Assembly: GCA_910579955.1 (NCBI GenBank)
Contig: CAJTWE010000006.1
Coordinates: forward strand, 1 to 64,000
DNA from: an uncultured Ruminococcus sp.
GTDB lineage: Bacteria; Bacillota; Clostridia; Oscillospirales; Ruminococcaceae
Direction of reading: 5' to 3'
Length of the DNA: 64,000 nt
The number at the start of each line of letters is the position of its first letter. The stretch's first letter is position 1. This document shows, in pieces, positions 1 through 8,384 of the stretch. The translations under genes were made by a program, and so were the position numbers. Under the pieces are notes generated by a model that saw only the letters and a program-made list of their open reading frames with translations, was not told where the DNA came from and did no database searches.

Positions 1-55
1 GAGCAACTGACTCTTAATCAGTGGGTCCTGGGTTCGAGTCCCCGATGGTGCACCA
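1..55 (+). tRNA. tRNA-Lys(CTT), 5' end cut by window edge
   Basis: The 3' portion of a tRNA is present: a 5-bp anticodon stem (ACTGA/TCAGT) with loop CTCTTAA giving anticodon CTT, a T loop TTCGAGT, and an encoded CCA at 53-55. The D arm and the 5' acceptor strand lie outside the window. The T stem has one T-C mismatch (29/43). It is followed without spacer by tRNA-Leu, so the two are probably cotranscribed. Confidence 0.88.
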
Positions 56-142
56 GCGGATATGGCGGAATAGGCAGACGCGCTAGCTTCAGGTGCTAGT
101 CCTCGCAAGGGGGTGGAGGTTCAAGTCCTCTTATCCGCACCA
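56..142 (+). tRNA. tRNA-Leu(CAG)
   Basis: The acceptor stem GCGGATA/TATCCGC pairs perfectly. The anticodon stem CTAGC/GCTAG has loop TTCAGGT, giving anticodon CAG. A long variable arm typical of leucine tRNAs and an encoded CCA at 140-142 are present. Confidence 0.95.
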
Positions 143-175
143 AACGACTTCATCATTTAGATGAGGTCGTTTTTT
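143..175 (+). terminator. Intrinsic terminator of the tRNA-Lys/Leu unit
   Basis: An 11-bp stem (143-153 with 161-171, one G-U pair) is followed by a run of six T at 170-175. It starts directly after the CCA of tRNA-Leu. Confidence 0.85.
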
Positions 176-210
176 GTTATAGATTGTATAATATGAAGAT
201 TTGAAGAGCC

Positions 211-246
211 AAAAGACCGAAGGTATATCCTTACGGTCTTTTTTAG
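211..246 (+). terminator. Second hairpin with T-run upstream of the sigma factor
   Basis: AAAAGACCG pairs with CGGTCTTTT, with an inner AAGG/CCTT pairing and one bulge, followed by T residues. It is either a back-up terminator of the tRNA unit or a bidirectional insulator. Confidence 0.6.
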
Positions 247-269
247 ATAATAAGAATTTATATAAAAAA

Positions 270-345
270 TTTCTGAATCCTGTCACAAAGCGGTTCTATC
301 AATTGTTATTATATACAGGACGTCCTGAGAAAGGAAGTGACTTGG
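270..345 (+). promoter_or_regulatory. Leader of the ECF sigma gene; palindrome and RBS
   Basis: No TTGACA/TATAAT pair is seen, which would fit an autoregulated ECF promoter; the stretch TGAATCCTGTCACAAAG (273-289) is a candidate -35 region. A perfect 12-bp palindrome CAGGACGTCCTG lies at 316-327. The RBS AAGGAAGTGA (331-340) matches AAGGAGGTGA closely and sits 8 nt before the ATG at 349. Confidence 0.4.
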
Positions 346-348
346 ACG

Positions 349-897
349 ATGACAGATGAAATAAGCTGTAAAATCGAGGAACTTTATGAGCTATACGAAC
401 AGCCTATGTATCGCATTGCATATGCAATTTTACATGATGTACAGCAGGCTGAAGATGCGGTACATGATGCATTCGTAGCCATTATGCGCAGTAATGCAAA
501 CATTGGCGATGTAAAGGATGCGGAAACAAAGCATTTTATAGTGCAAACCATTCGTAATACTGCAATAAATCGTTACAGAAAGAATATGAAAGATTCTCAG
601 CATTTTACAGAGCTTGACGATACAGCAGCAAAAATTCCCGATAATCATAGTGATGTCGATGAACGCATTAAACACATGGAGCATAGCGAAGCAGTAAAAT
701 ATCTTCTGTCAGGGCTTAATGAATCTGATCGTGAGATACTGCTGCTCAGATGCTGCGACGAGCTTTCGTTCAAAGAAATTGCACAGCGTTTAAATTTAAG
801 TGAACCTGCTGCAAGGAAGCGCTACGAACGTGCAAAGAAAGTCGCAAGACAGCAGAAAGGAGTCATACCTTATGGCAAAGAATTATTTACCATTTGA
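349..897 (+). CDS. ECF-type sigma-70 family RNA polymerase sigma factor
   Basis: This 182-residue protein has the two-domain ECF architecture. An N-terminal sigma region 2 (about residues 10-70) contains an AEDAVHDAFVAIMR-like segment. A C-terminal region 4 helix-turn-helix (about 125-175) reads SFKEIAQRLNLSEPAARKRYERA. A GTG at 337 is also in frame, but it lies inside the Shine-Dalgarno sequence, so ATG 349 is preferred. The stop overlaps the start of the next gene by 26 nt. That gene encodes a membrane protein with a short cytosolic N-terminus, so the pair looks like an ECF sigma factor with its cognate anti-sigma factor. The inducing signal cannot be told from sequence. Confidence 0.88.
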   Translation: MTDEISCKIEELYELYEQPMYRIAYAILHDVQQAEDAVHDAFVAIMRSNANIGDVKDAETKHFIVQTIRNTAINRYRKNMKDSQHFTELDDTAAKIPDNHSDVDERIKHMEHSEAVKYLLSGLNESDREILLLRCCDELSFKEIAQRLNLSEPAARKRYERAKKVARQQKGVIPYGKELFTI

Positions 898-2323
898 CGA
901 TGAATGCTTTGATAAAATTGTAGAGGACGCATTCTCTTCGGAAGCAGAGGTACATGTTTTCTCAGACCGTTATCAGAAAAGGAAGGAAAGACTTATGAAG
1001 AAGAATACTAATAAAACTTATAAGAAACCCGTATTAAGCAAGAAGAGCATATTTGCTATGGTAGCTGCTGCCGCTGTTGTAATTGCCGTGCCAACATCTG
1101 TTTATGCAGGCAGTAGAATATATAATGCCTATGTGACAGAACCAGCAAAGTATCAGCGTGACATTACAATTGACGCTGGTGAAAGCCCTTCTATGGAGAT
1201 AAAGGCGCTTAATGTGGGCTGGGTTCCGGACGATATGAAGATGCACAGCGGAGCAGAGCATACATCTCTTATGAAATACGGTGCAGATACAGATGATATG
1301 CGTGGCATAAGCGTATTTTTCTGGAAGATACCTACAGGTGATTCAGTATTTAATGAAAGTATAACTAATGCTGTAAATACAAATTCATATACAGATGCAA
1401 GCGGTAATGATGTTATTGTTATTGCTCATAGTCAGGAGTCACAGGAAAGACACGATGAAGCGTGGGTAGCTTTTAAGAACACACCTTATGCTGCACAGGT
1501 TTATATAATGGGTGATGTTTCCGATGAGGAGCGTGATAAGATACTCCAGAATTTATCACTTGAATCATGGGATACTGAGGTAGCAATGGACTGGTCAGAG
1601 AATCAGGAATCAGAAGAGCCTGCCGAATATCAAGAAGTAGTCACAAAGGTTGATCCATCATCTATTAAGCTTGCAAATATAGGTGAACCTATCACATCAG
1701 TTGAAGAAGGTCTGGAAAAGGGCACATATTCTGTAGAGGCTACTGTCAACGATATTCGCATTCAGAATAATTTTGACGGTATTACAACAGATGCCGCCAA
1801 TGCGCCGGCTGACTATAGTGAATATACAAATCCAGACGGCACAGTTAAGGATAATATTCGCACATGGTATCGTTTTGGCGACGGTGTAAATACGATTAAC
1901 GAAAAAGCCTATGAAGAAACCTTAGCTCAGAGCGTGGTTATTGTAGATGTTACCTATAAGAATACAAGCGACATGGATTGGTACGAATGCATTTTCCCTC
2001 AGATGGTTCGTATTGATGATGATGGAAATCTTCTTGATTATACAGAGAGACCGGAAGACATGGCTTATAACGACAGTATGCTTGATTTGAAGATGGATAA
2101 TACAATGTTCAGCATAAGCACTGACTATGCAATGAGCAAGAATAATCTTGAGCCATTTAAGGCAGGGGATACAGTAAATGTTCAGATAGCATTCCTTGTA
2201 AACACAGAAGATCTTCCAGATTTGTATCTTATGCTTCAACCAACCGGCGTTGATATAGGCGAGGAAGTAAGCGAGGGTACAGCATTTATTGATTTGAGTT
2301 TCCTTGCAGATAAAAACAAATAA
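872..2323 (+). CDS. Membrane-anchored anti-sigma-like protein (DUF4179-like)
   Basis: The 483-residue protein has a roughly 60-residue charged cytosolic N-terminus (DDECFDKIVEDAF near residue 10), one transmembrane segment at about 54-76 rich in A, V and I, and a large extracytoplasmic domain of about 400 residues. An earlier in-frame ATG (800) lies deep inside the sigma gene. ATG 872 has AAAGGAG about 9 nt upstream and is preferred. The overlap with the sigma gene and the single-span topology indicate an anti-sigma factor or signal sensor. The N-terminus lacks an obvious zinc-binding anti-sigma HXXXCXXC motif, so sigma binding is inferred from gene order. The ectodomain resembles DUF4179/DUF5643-type domains, with low certainty. 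Confidence 0.65.
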   Translation: MAKNYLPFDDECFDKIVEDAFSSEAEVHVFSDRYQKRKERLMKKNTNKTYKKPVLSKKSIFAMVAAAAVVIAVPTSVYAGSRIYNAYVTEPAKYQRDITIDAGESPSMEIKALNVGWVPDDMKMHSGAEHTSLMKYGADTDDMRGISVFFWKIPTGDSVFNESITNAVNTNSYTDASGNDVIVIAHSQESQERHDEAWVAFKNTPYAAQVYIMGDVSDEERDKILQNLSLESWDTEVAMDWSENQESEEPAEYQEVVTKVDPSSIKLANIGEPITSVEEGLEKGTYSVEATVNDIRIQNNFDGITTDAANAPADYSEYTNPDGTVKDNIRTWYRFGDGVNTINEKAYEETLAQSVVIVDVTYKNTSDMDWYECIFPQMVRIDDDGNLLDYTERPEDMAYNDSMLDLKMDNTMFSISTDYAMSKNNLEPFKAGDTVNVQIAFLVNTEDLPDLYLMLQPTGVDIGEEVSEGTAFIDLSFLADKNK

Positions 2324-2371
2324 GTTTTAAGATACTTTCTATACTCTCCTTATTTTATTATACACTAAAAC

Positions 2372-2404
2372 AAAAATCGGATGCTATGTGCGTCCGATTT
2401 TTGC
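2372..2404 (+). terminator. Terminator after the sigma/anti-sigma operon
   Basis: AAAAATCGGA (2372-2381) pairs with TCCGATTTTT (2393-2402), a 10-bp stem ending in a T-run. It lies about 50 nt after the stop codon at 2323. Confidence 0.85.
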
Positions 2405-2424
2405 ATTTTGGATTTATTTAGAAA

Positions 2425-2463
2425 ATAAAAAACACCAAATGATTGTAATAATCATTTGGTGTT
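2425..2463 (-). terminator. Terminator of tRNA-Gln
   Basis: A perfect 14-bp stem AACACCAAATGATT/AATCATTTGGTGTT (2431-2463) is followed, on the minus strand, by a T-run. It lies immediately 3' of tRNA-Gln. Confidence 0.85.
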
Positions 2464-2465
2464 AA

Positions 2466-2540
2466 TGGTTGGGGTGGAAGGATTTGAACCCTCGAATAAC
2501 GGAGTCAGAGTCCGCTGCCTTACCACTTGGCGACACCCCA
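2466..2540 (-). tRNA. tRNA-Gln(CTG)
   Basis: On the minus strand the acceptor TGGGGTG pairs with CACCCCA. The anticodon loop CTCTGAC gives anticodon CTG, and an encoded CCA occupies 2466-2468. The 5' sequence TGGGGTGTCGCCAAG is characteristic of glutamine tRNAs. A strong promoter lies about 40 nt upstream. Confidence 0.94.
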
Positions 2541-2579
2541 GTATACTTACTTTTTGCTTTGCTCTCACTCAGCTTTTAT

Positions 2580-2608
2580 ATTATATCACACTAGGAATTA
2601 TTTGTCAA
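2580..2608 (-). promoter_or_regulatory. Sigma-A promoter of tRNA-Gln
   Basis: On the minus strand, TTGACA (2603-2608), a 17-nt spacer and TATAAT (2580-2585), both perfect consensus. The rest of 2541-2807 holds no gene. Confidence 0.9.
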
Positions 2609-2714
2609 GTGTTTTTTCAAATTTTTTTTGAAAAAATCGCATTTTTTTATTTTTAGGAAATAGCACGTATTTTAGATGATTTTCCTTCTCATATATTTCA
2701 TTTTGCCCTTATTC

Positions 2715-2743
2715 TTGACAAATATACGTCAATATAGTAAAAT
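2715..2743 (+). promoter_or_regulatory. Sigma-A promoter of the zinc-ribbon/nspC operon
   Basis: TTGACA (2715-2720), a 17-nt spacer and TAAAAT (2738-2743), about 65 nt before the ATG at 2808. Confidence 0.85.
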
Positions 2744-2807
2744 ACTAAGTAGTATATATTATAGATAGAATATATTATAAGCAATATATATTAAAGGAGA
2801 AACTCAT

Positions 2808-3614
2808 ATGAGATGTATAAATTGCGGAAGAGAACTTCCTCCTGATACAGCAGAATGTCCGTTCTGCCTTGAAAAAGAATTTAGAAAAAATGACAATAAA
2901 AAAGAAAGACGCAAGATATATGTAACTCTTAGCATATGCTGCCTTGTACTGGCTATTATTGTTGCAGTGGTACTTATATTTATGCCTGATACGTCGTTTC
3001 AAAGGAGCATGGAAAATGCTGACGGAAGTTATGCTCTGGCATCGCTTTGCGAAGAATCACCTGTAGAAGCCGGTGATAGCCGTTATCAGCTGCGTCTGCT
3101 TGATGCTATAGATGATATTGAAAACAGATATAATGAACAAACCTGCGGCTATAATCAGACAGTTACAGCACTTAGGCAGATACATTCCGCAGATAACCCT
3201 GTTGTTAGGGATCGTGCGGAAGAGGTTTGGTCAAATGTTGAAAGTATGCGTTTTTATCAGCTGCTTAAATCTAAACGTACAGACAATGGCAAAGCAGAGC
3301 TTATATGGAATGCAGATGTTGCGGCAGCAGCAGAGAGTATTGCGGATGAATACGATGCAGTGGGGCTGGATTATCAGCAGAATGCAGAAAAGCTTATAAA
3401 AAATCTGTTGCCTGATATAGATAGCGTAACTGTAGCTACTCTTATAAATACAGTAAATGCTCAGGACGCACTTGTAAAGTATGAAGAGGATTCCGCCCCT
3501 TCTAAAGGTACAGATCTTTTATTTGGTGAGGATATTACGGTAGCAGGCGTAGATGCGGTTTATAATGATAAAAGCGGACTGTGGAGCTTTTTTATTTTGA
3601 CTGCTGTAAAATAA
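2808..3614 (+). CDS. Zinc-ribbon single-span membrane protein
   Basis: The 268-residue protein starts with a zinc-ribbon motif (CINCG at residues 3-7 and CPFC at about 17-20, i.e. CXXC...CXXC). A Lys/Arg-rich linker and one transmembrane helix (about residues 43-63) follow, then an extracytoplasmic region of about 200 residues, mostly predicted helical, without a recognised fold. The RBS AAAGGAG is 8 nt before the ATG. It is the first gene of an operon that continues with nspC, 18 nt after its stop. Its function is unknown; the layout resembles other Firmicutes zinc-ribbon membrane proteins with a cytosolic N-terminal ribbon. Confidence 0.7.
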   Translation: MRCINCGRELPPDTAECPFCLEKEFRKNDNKKERRKIYVTLSICCLVLAIIVAVVLIFMPDTSFQRSMENADGSYALASLCEESPVEAGDSRYQLRLLDAIDDIENRYNEQTCGYNQTVTALRQIHSADNPVVRDRAEEVWSNVESMRFYQLLKSKRTDNGKAELIWNADVAAAAESIADEYDAVGLDYQQNAEKLIKNLLPDIDSVTVATLINTVNAQDALVKYEEDSAPSKGTDLLFGEDITVAGVDAVYNDKSGLWSFFILTAVK

Positions 3615-3632
3615 ATATAGGGAGATTTGATT

Positions 3633-4784
3633 GTGATACGTGATTCTTTTGATATTGATGTTTCAAATTTGAAAACACCATGCTTTATTACAGATGAAAG
3701 ACTTCTCAGAAGAAACGGAGAGGTTCTTCTGAATGTGCAAAAAGAAACAGGCTGCAAGATATTACTTGCACAAAAGGCATTTTCCATGTTCAGTACATAC
3801 CCGATTTTACGTGAGTATCTGGCAGGAACTACTGCAAGCGGACTTTTTGAAGCAAAGCTAGGATATGAGGAATTTGGTAGCGAGGTGCATATATTTTCAC
3901 CTGCATATAGTCCGGAGGATATGCCTGAGATATGTGCTATAAGCGATCATATAGTTTTTAATACGCTTAGCCAGTGGCAGCAGCATAAGGAAACTGTAAA
4001 GAAATCCGGTAGAAATATTTCCTGTGGCATAAGAGTAAATCCGGAATATGCTGAGGTTGAGACGGATATTTATAATCCTTGTATACCCGGTTCACGTATG
4101 GGCAGCCGTGCTGAAAGCTTTACGGAAGAGCTTTTCGAGGGTCTGGAGGGCATACACTTCCATACAATGTGTGAGCAAAATTCAGATGTTTTAGAGCGTA
4201 CACTGCCACATGTTATAAAGCGGTTTGATAAGTATCTTAAAAAATGCAAATGGGTCAATTTTGGCGGCGGTCATCATATCACAAGAGCAGATTATGATAT
4301 AGATAAGCTTGTAAGCTGTATTAAGCTTATACAAGATAAGTATGGTGTACAAGTTTATCTTGAGCCTGGAGAGGCTGTAGCGCTTAACGCAGGCTTTCTT
4401 GTGGCAACGGTACTTGACTTTGTAGATAATGGAATGCCTGTAGCTATACTTGATGCCTCAGCTGCATGCCATATGCCGGATGTACTTGAAATGCCGTATC
4501 GTCCGTATATTATAGGCAGCGCAGAGCCAGGGGAAAAGCCTTATACATATCGTCTTGGCGGCAATACCTGCCTTGCAGGGGACGTTATAGGTGATTACTC
4601 ATTTAACAAGCCGCTTAAAGCAGGAGATAAGTTGATTTTTTGCGATATGGCAATTTATTCTATGGTAAAGACAAATACATTTAATGGTATGCCGCTTCCG
4701 TCTATTGCACTTCACAGAGCTGATGGTACGCTTGAAGTTATAAAAAGCTTTACCTATGAGGATTTTAAATGCAGACTTTCGTAA
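3633..4784 (+). CDS. nspC: Carboxynorspermidine/carboxyspermidine decarboxylase
   Basis: This 383-residue PLP enzyme belongs to the alanine-racemase-fold decarboxylases. It decarboxylates carboxyspermidine or carboxynorspermidine in the alternative polyamine pathway. The N-terminal barrel contains LLAQKAFSMF, whose Lys is the expected PLP lysine. Later motifs include FHTMCEQ, NFGGGHH and LEPGEAV in the usual order, and the C-terminal domain has CLAGDVIGDY. GTG 3633 is chosen because AGGGAG lies 8 nt upstream; the in-frame TTG at 3627 is too close. The partner dehydrogenase that normally sits next to nspC is not in this window. The gene overlaps the next by 16 nt. Confidence 0.9.
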   Translation: MIRDSFDIDVSNLKTPCFITDERLLRRNGEVLLNVQKETGCKILLAQKAFSMFSTYPILREYLAGTTASGLFEAKLGYEEFGSEVHIFSPAYSPEDMPEICAISDHIVFNTLSQWQQHKETVKKSGRNISCGIRVNPEYAEVETDIYNPCIPGSRMGSRAESFTEELFEGLEGIHFHTMCEQNSDVLERTLPHVIKRFDKYLKKCKWVNFGGGHHITRADYDIDKLVSCIKLIQDKYGVQVYLEPGEAVALNAGFLVATVLDFVDNGMPVAILDASAACHMPDVLEMPYRPYIIGSAEPGEKPYTYRLGGNTCLAGDVIGDYSFNKPLKAGDKLIFCDMAIYSMVKTNTFNGMPLPSIALHRADGTLEVIKSFTYEDFKCRLS

Positions 4785-5686
4785 ACGGTGTGGATATATC
4801 AAAATGCAATCTTTGTCCCAGAAAATGCGGCGTAGATCGTACTAAATATATTGGAATATGCGGCGGTGGAGATACTGTACGTGCTGCAAGATGCGCTCTT
4901 CATCAATGGGAAGAGCCGTGCATAAGCGGCAGCCGTGGCTCAGGAACTATTTTCTTTTCAGGCTGTAGTTTGCGATGCTGCTTTTGCCAGAATCACACTA
5001 TAAGCAAGGATAATTTTGGAATGGAGCTTACAGTGCAGCGTCTTTCGGAGTGTATTCTTGATTTACAGTCAAAGGGCGCACATAATATAAATTTTGTCAC
5101 AGGTGCGCATTATACACCTTGGATAATAGAAGCCGTAAACAATATAAAAGATAAACTTTTCATACCTATTGTATGGAATAGCAGCGGGTATGAAACGATT
5201 GAAACTCTTAGAATGCTTGAGGGAACGGTGGATATTTATTTGCCGGATTTTAAGTATTTGAGCGCTGAAACTGCACTGAGGTATTCAAAGGCAGAGGATT
5301 ATCCTGATGTAGCTTTGGCAGCAATTATGGAGATGTATAGGCAGGTTGGAAAGCCTGTTATAGATTCAGACGGTATTATGCAAAAGGGACTTATAGTCAG
5401 GCATTTGGTTATGCCGGGGCACAGGCATGAATCTATGGATATTCTAAAAAAACTATCTGAAATTCTGCCTAAGGATGGCTTCCTTTTAAGCCTTATGGGA
5501 CAATATACGCCGCCAGATATGCCGCTTGAATACAAAAATCTTAACCGAAAACTTACAACAATGGAATATCAAAGTGTTTTAAAATTGGCTGAGGAGCTGG
5601 ACTTGCAGGGCTTTTCTCAGGAATTGTCATCTGCGGCATTGCACTTTACACCAAGCTTTGATTTGGAGGGACTTTTAAATGAATGA
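4769..5686 (+). CDS. Radical SAM protein, PflX-like (COG1313 type)
   Basis: The 305-residue protein carries the radical SAM cysteine cluster CSLRCCFC (CX3CX2C, about residues 66-73) that binds a 4Fe-4S cluster and SAM. It is preceded by an N-terminal Cys-rich segment (CNLCPRKCGVD, about 15-25). This layout is that of PflX-type proteins related to pyruvate formate-lyase activase. The VTGAHYTPW and PDFKYL segments fit the partial TIM barrel. The substrate is unknown. It is translationally coupled to nspC (16-nt overlap) and to the CPBP protease gene (8-nt overlap). Confidence 0.82.
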   Translation: MQTFVNGVDISKCNLCPRKCGVDRTKYIGICGGGDTVRAARCALHQWEEPCISGSRGSGTIFFSGCSLRCCFCQNHTISKDNFGMELTVQRLSECILDLQSKGAHNINFVTGAHYTPWIIEAVNNIKDKLFIPIVWNSSGYETIETLRMLEGTVDIYLPDFKYLSAETALRYSKAEDYPDVALAAIMEMYRQVGKPVIDSDGIMQKGLIVRHLVMPGHRHESMDILKKLSEILPKDGFLLSLMGQYTPPDMPLEYKNLNRKLTTMEYQSVLKLAEELDLQGFSQELSSAALHFTPSFDLEGLLNE

Positions 5687-6371
5687 AAAAAATAATATCA
5701 GGAATATTATGCCCGTTCTGGCGATTTATTATATCTGCCTTTTGATTGTATGGGGCTTATACACGCTGCTTTTAAAGCCGGTTATTTGCAGTGCTTTAGG
5801 CGAAGAAACGTTTATTTCATCTTTTTTAAGAAGCGGTATAATAAAAAATCTTGTTTGGACACTTCCTGCTGCGCTGCTTATTACAAAGTACAGAAGAAAC
5901 TGCATGGTATCGCTTAAAGATATGTTTACAAAGATAAATCCTGAATGGAAGAGCTTTCTGTTTATATTCCCGTGTTTCATTGTATTTGTGATAGTAAGTT
6001 CTATTCGTGTTCATGGTGGACTGCAAATTTCAGAAAGCTTTGGCGTAGATGATATTATAACAGTTCTTTTTGTTGGACTTACTGAAGAGCTTGTATTTCG
6101 TGGCTGGCTTCTGAATTCTACCATTAAGGAAGATTCTAAACCTAAACAGCAGTATATTGCTATTGGAGTAAATGCCGTTTTGTTTTTGTGCATACACTTT
6201 CCAATATGGATCTCAAATGGTGAGTTTGTTTCCAATTTTGCAAGTCTCGGATTTGTTTCCATACTTGCTTTAAGCGTGATTTTTAGCTATGCATTTATCA
6301 AGACAAAGAATATTCTTATTCCTATTGCGCTTCATATGTTTTGGGATTTGCTAGTATTTATGCTGGTATAA
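5679..6371 (+). CDS. CPBP family intramembrane metalloprotease
   Basis: The 230-residue polytopic protein has about six to eight hydrophobic helices. It carries the ABI/CPBP signature: EELVFRGW (EEXXXR, about residues 134-141), then a His in FLCIHFP and a His in ALHMFWD. These are the expected glutamate and histidine active-site residues of CAAX-protease-like intramembrane proteases. It is the last gene of the operon, overlaps the radical SAM gene by 8 nt and has GGAGGG 9 nt upstream. A terminator follows 20 nt later. The substrate is unknown. Confidence 0.85.
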   Translation: MNEKNNIRNIMPVLAIYYICLLIVWGLYTLLLKPVICSALGEETFISSFLRSGIIKNLVWTLPAALLITKYRRNCMVSLKDMFTKINPEWKSFLFIFPCFIVFVIVSSIRVHGGLQISESFGVDDIITVLFVGLTEELVFRGWLLNSTIKEDSKPKQQYIAIGVNAVLFLCIHFPIWISNGEFVSNFASLGFVSILALSVIFSYAFIKTKNILIPIALHMFWDLLVFMLV

Positions 6372-6390
6372 TAATAATAATGATTATAAT

Positions 6391-6432
6391 AAAAGAGCTA
6401 TTGCATTTCATGTTGCAATAGCTCTCTGTTTT
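6391..6432. terminator. Bidirectional terminator between convergent genes
   Basis: AGAGCTATTGCA (6394-6405) pairs perfectly with TGCAATAGCTCT (6414-6425). T-rich sequence follows on the plus strand and A-rich sequence precedes it, so it can serve both the CPBP operon and the minus-strand gene ending at 6432. Confidence 0.8.
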
Positions 6433-8384
6433 TATTGTATTATATTTTCTTCAAATACCCAGATGTAATATCCAAGATATTCAAGTTCCTTATGCGGTTT
6501 TGTATTCAGCTCGTTTCCTGAATCAACAAGTGTTTGATGCTGACCAAAATCCATAAGAAGGAAGTAGTCGTCCTGACCTTCCTGATTATCAAACCATTTA
6601 GTATTGCTTTGATATGGATTTCTGAAAACTCCGTTTTCGTTTATGTCAACGTTTCTTACCTTGCACTTTGAATCAGACTGTACAGTTATTACCTGTGCAT
6701 TCCAGAATGTTGCATATCCGTATTCAAGATCGTTTTCTTCAAGATACTTAGCAAGCTTATAGTGTGTATTTTCCAGATATGAATCATGAGGCATCTTTGC
6801 TATATCAATAGCACAGCCTGTACATACATAAGCCGCAGGTACTAACAGCAGAACACCGAGTCTTTTGAATTCTGTATTCTTATAGATCCAGCGCATAAAT
6901 GAAACGCTTACAAGGAAGCTGGTAACGAGAAGCGGAGAAAGTCTCCAGTTAGCTGTACTCAGACCTCCACAGATGTATCCTATGAGTATAAATGCAGTAG
7001 ATACAAAATGAGACCATATGAGCATTCTGAGGCCGGTATCTTCTATCTTTTTGTAATTGAAGAGAGCGGCAAATGGCAGAATGACGATTACAGCAACGTG
7101 TGCCAGAAGCATTATTATATCTATGCCTTCCTTGGACATCAGGAAATATTCAGGTGATACATCAAGGCCGTTAAGATTGAGGAATGCGAGCGGAAGATTC
7201 TCGATGTGTTCCCACCATGTGGAAGTTTCTGAGAAGTGTGAATAAGCAGTAGCGTAACCGGCTTGAACGCCGTTTGCCAGATGCTCTCCAAGCTTCATTC
7301 CCAAAATAACACCGCCACCGCAAAGTACAAGCATTATAACACTCATAAGGGTTTTCTTGCTTTTGAGTGGAGTAGCATGGTCAAGCACTCTTTCGCAAAC
7401 AAGTGCACCCATGATAGGTAATGCAAATAGTGCGATTGCTGTGGTTGAGTTTGTACAGCAGAATATAAACATTGCAAGTAAAAGCAGGAGGAAGAATATC
7501 TTCTTTACTTTTACGCCTTTGGTGTTTGGTTTGCTCTGTAGATTGTAAATATGAAGAACAAGAGCAAGTCCTATGAGCAGGAACAGCATTCCCAAGCTGT
7601 AATAAATTACGTGACCCCAGAATATTTCTCTAAGTTTTGTACTAAGAGAAATAGACATAAGCATACCGCCGATCGCAATACCTTTCCATTTAAAGCTCCA
7701 TTTCATTTCATGCAGCAGCCAGAATAGAGCCGCTGTAAACAGAACAAAAAATGTGGTCATGCCCAGCGTGTGGGTCAGCATACTTATACCAAAGAACGGA
7801 ATCCATATCTGCATGAAAAGATTTCCGCCGAAAGGCATTATTGCAGCGTAACTGAAATCAGGATTTATAATTCCATTTCCCTGCATGGCAGCTTCCGCCC
7901 AGTAAAGTGTATCGGTGCTGTCTGAATGAAATTCATTTCGTGCAGGTCCCCATATGAAGTATAGTACAAGAACTATTCCTGTACACATTACAAGCAAGCT
8001 TATAATGTTAAGAGCGATTGTGCCAGCTTTTGAAAAATCTCTCTTATGCTTTTTGCTTTTCTCTGAATTGACCTCTTCCTCTTCTTGTTCTTCTTCGGAA
8101 ACCGTGTCACCCTCAGAAATATCTTCGCCTAAGCTGTTATCTTTTTCAGTGTCGTCATTTTCCTCAGGACTTTCATCCTGAGTGCCTTCGTCTGCTTCTG
8201 ATGCGGAAGAATCAATGCTTTCAGTATCTGTATTTTCTACATTTTCTAAATTTTCAGCATTTTCAGATACAGTATCACTTACAATATCATCTTCTGTTTC
8301 TGCCGCTTTGGCAGCGTCTTCTAAAACCTCAGATTCTTCTGCGTTTTCATGTGGATCTTTTATCAGTTCGTTTGGCTCACTCAT
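6432..8384 (-). CDS. Polytopic membrane protein, GT-C glycosyltransferase-like
   Basis: The 650-residue protein has an extremely acidic, low-complexity N-terminus (about residues 1-110, dominated by E, D, S, T). A basic stretch (KSKKHKRDFSK) follows, then about eleven hydrophobic segments and a soluble C-terminal region of about 100 residues. The first extracytoplasmic loop contains EFHSDSTDTLYWAEA with clustered acidic residues. That is where GT-C fold lipid-linked-sugar glycosyltransferases carry their catalytic acids, but no family signature is certain. Its ATG overlaps the stop of the upstream FAD oxidoreductase (ATGA), so the two are translationally coupled. That suggests a joint role in cell-surface glycan assembly (inference). 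Confidence 0.5.
   Translation of the reverse strand: MSEPNELIKDPHENAEESEVLEDAAKAAETEDDIVSDTVSENAENLENVENTDTESIDSSASEADEGTQDESPEENDDTEKDNSLGEDISEGDTVSEEEQEEEEVNSEKSKKHKRDFSKAGTIALNIISLLVMCTGIVLVLYFIWGPARNEFHSDSTDTLYWAEAAMQGNGIINPDFSYAAIMPFGGNLFMQIWIPFFGISMLTHTLGMTTFFVLFTAALFWLLHEMKWSFKWKGIAIGGMLMSISLSTKLREIFWGHVIYYSLGMLFLLIGLALVLHIYNLQSKPNTKGVKVKKIFFLLLLLAMFIFCCTNSTTAIALFALPIMGALVCERVLDHATPLKSKKTLMSVIMLVLCGGGVILGMKLGEHLANGVQAGYATAYSHFSETSTWWEHIENLPLAFLNLNGLDVSPEYFLMSKEGIDIIMLLAHVAVIVILPFAALFNYKKIEDTGLRMLIWSHFVSTAFILIGYICGGLSTANWRLSPLLVTSFLVSVSFMRWIYKNTEFKRLGVLLLVPAAYVCTGCAIDIAKMPHDSYLENTHYKLAKYLEENDLEYGYATFWNAQVITVQSDSKCKVRNVDINENGVFRNPYQSNTKWFDNQEGQDDYFLLMDFGQHQTLVDSGNELNTKPHKELEYLGYYIWVFEENIIQ

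Noticed and set aside
181..246. TATAAT at 187-192 followed by a terminator, resembling a short RNA unit
   Set aside because: No -35 sequence exists at the right distance and the transcript would be about 45 nt of mostly hairpin; more likely a second terminator or insulator.
2456..2656. Plus-strand ORF of 66 residues beginning MVLMVGVEGFEPS
   Set aside because: It is the antisense translation of tRNA-Gln, a classic spurious protein, and it lies over the tRNA and its promoter.
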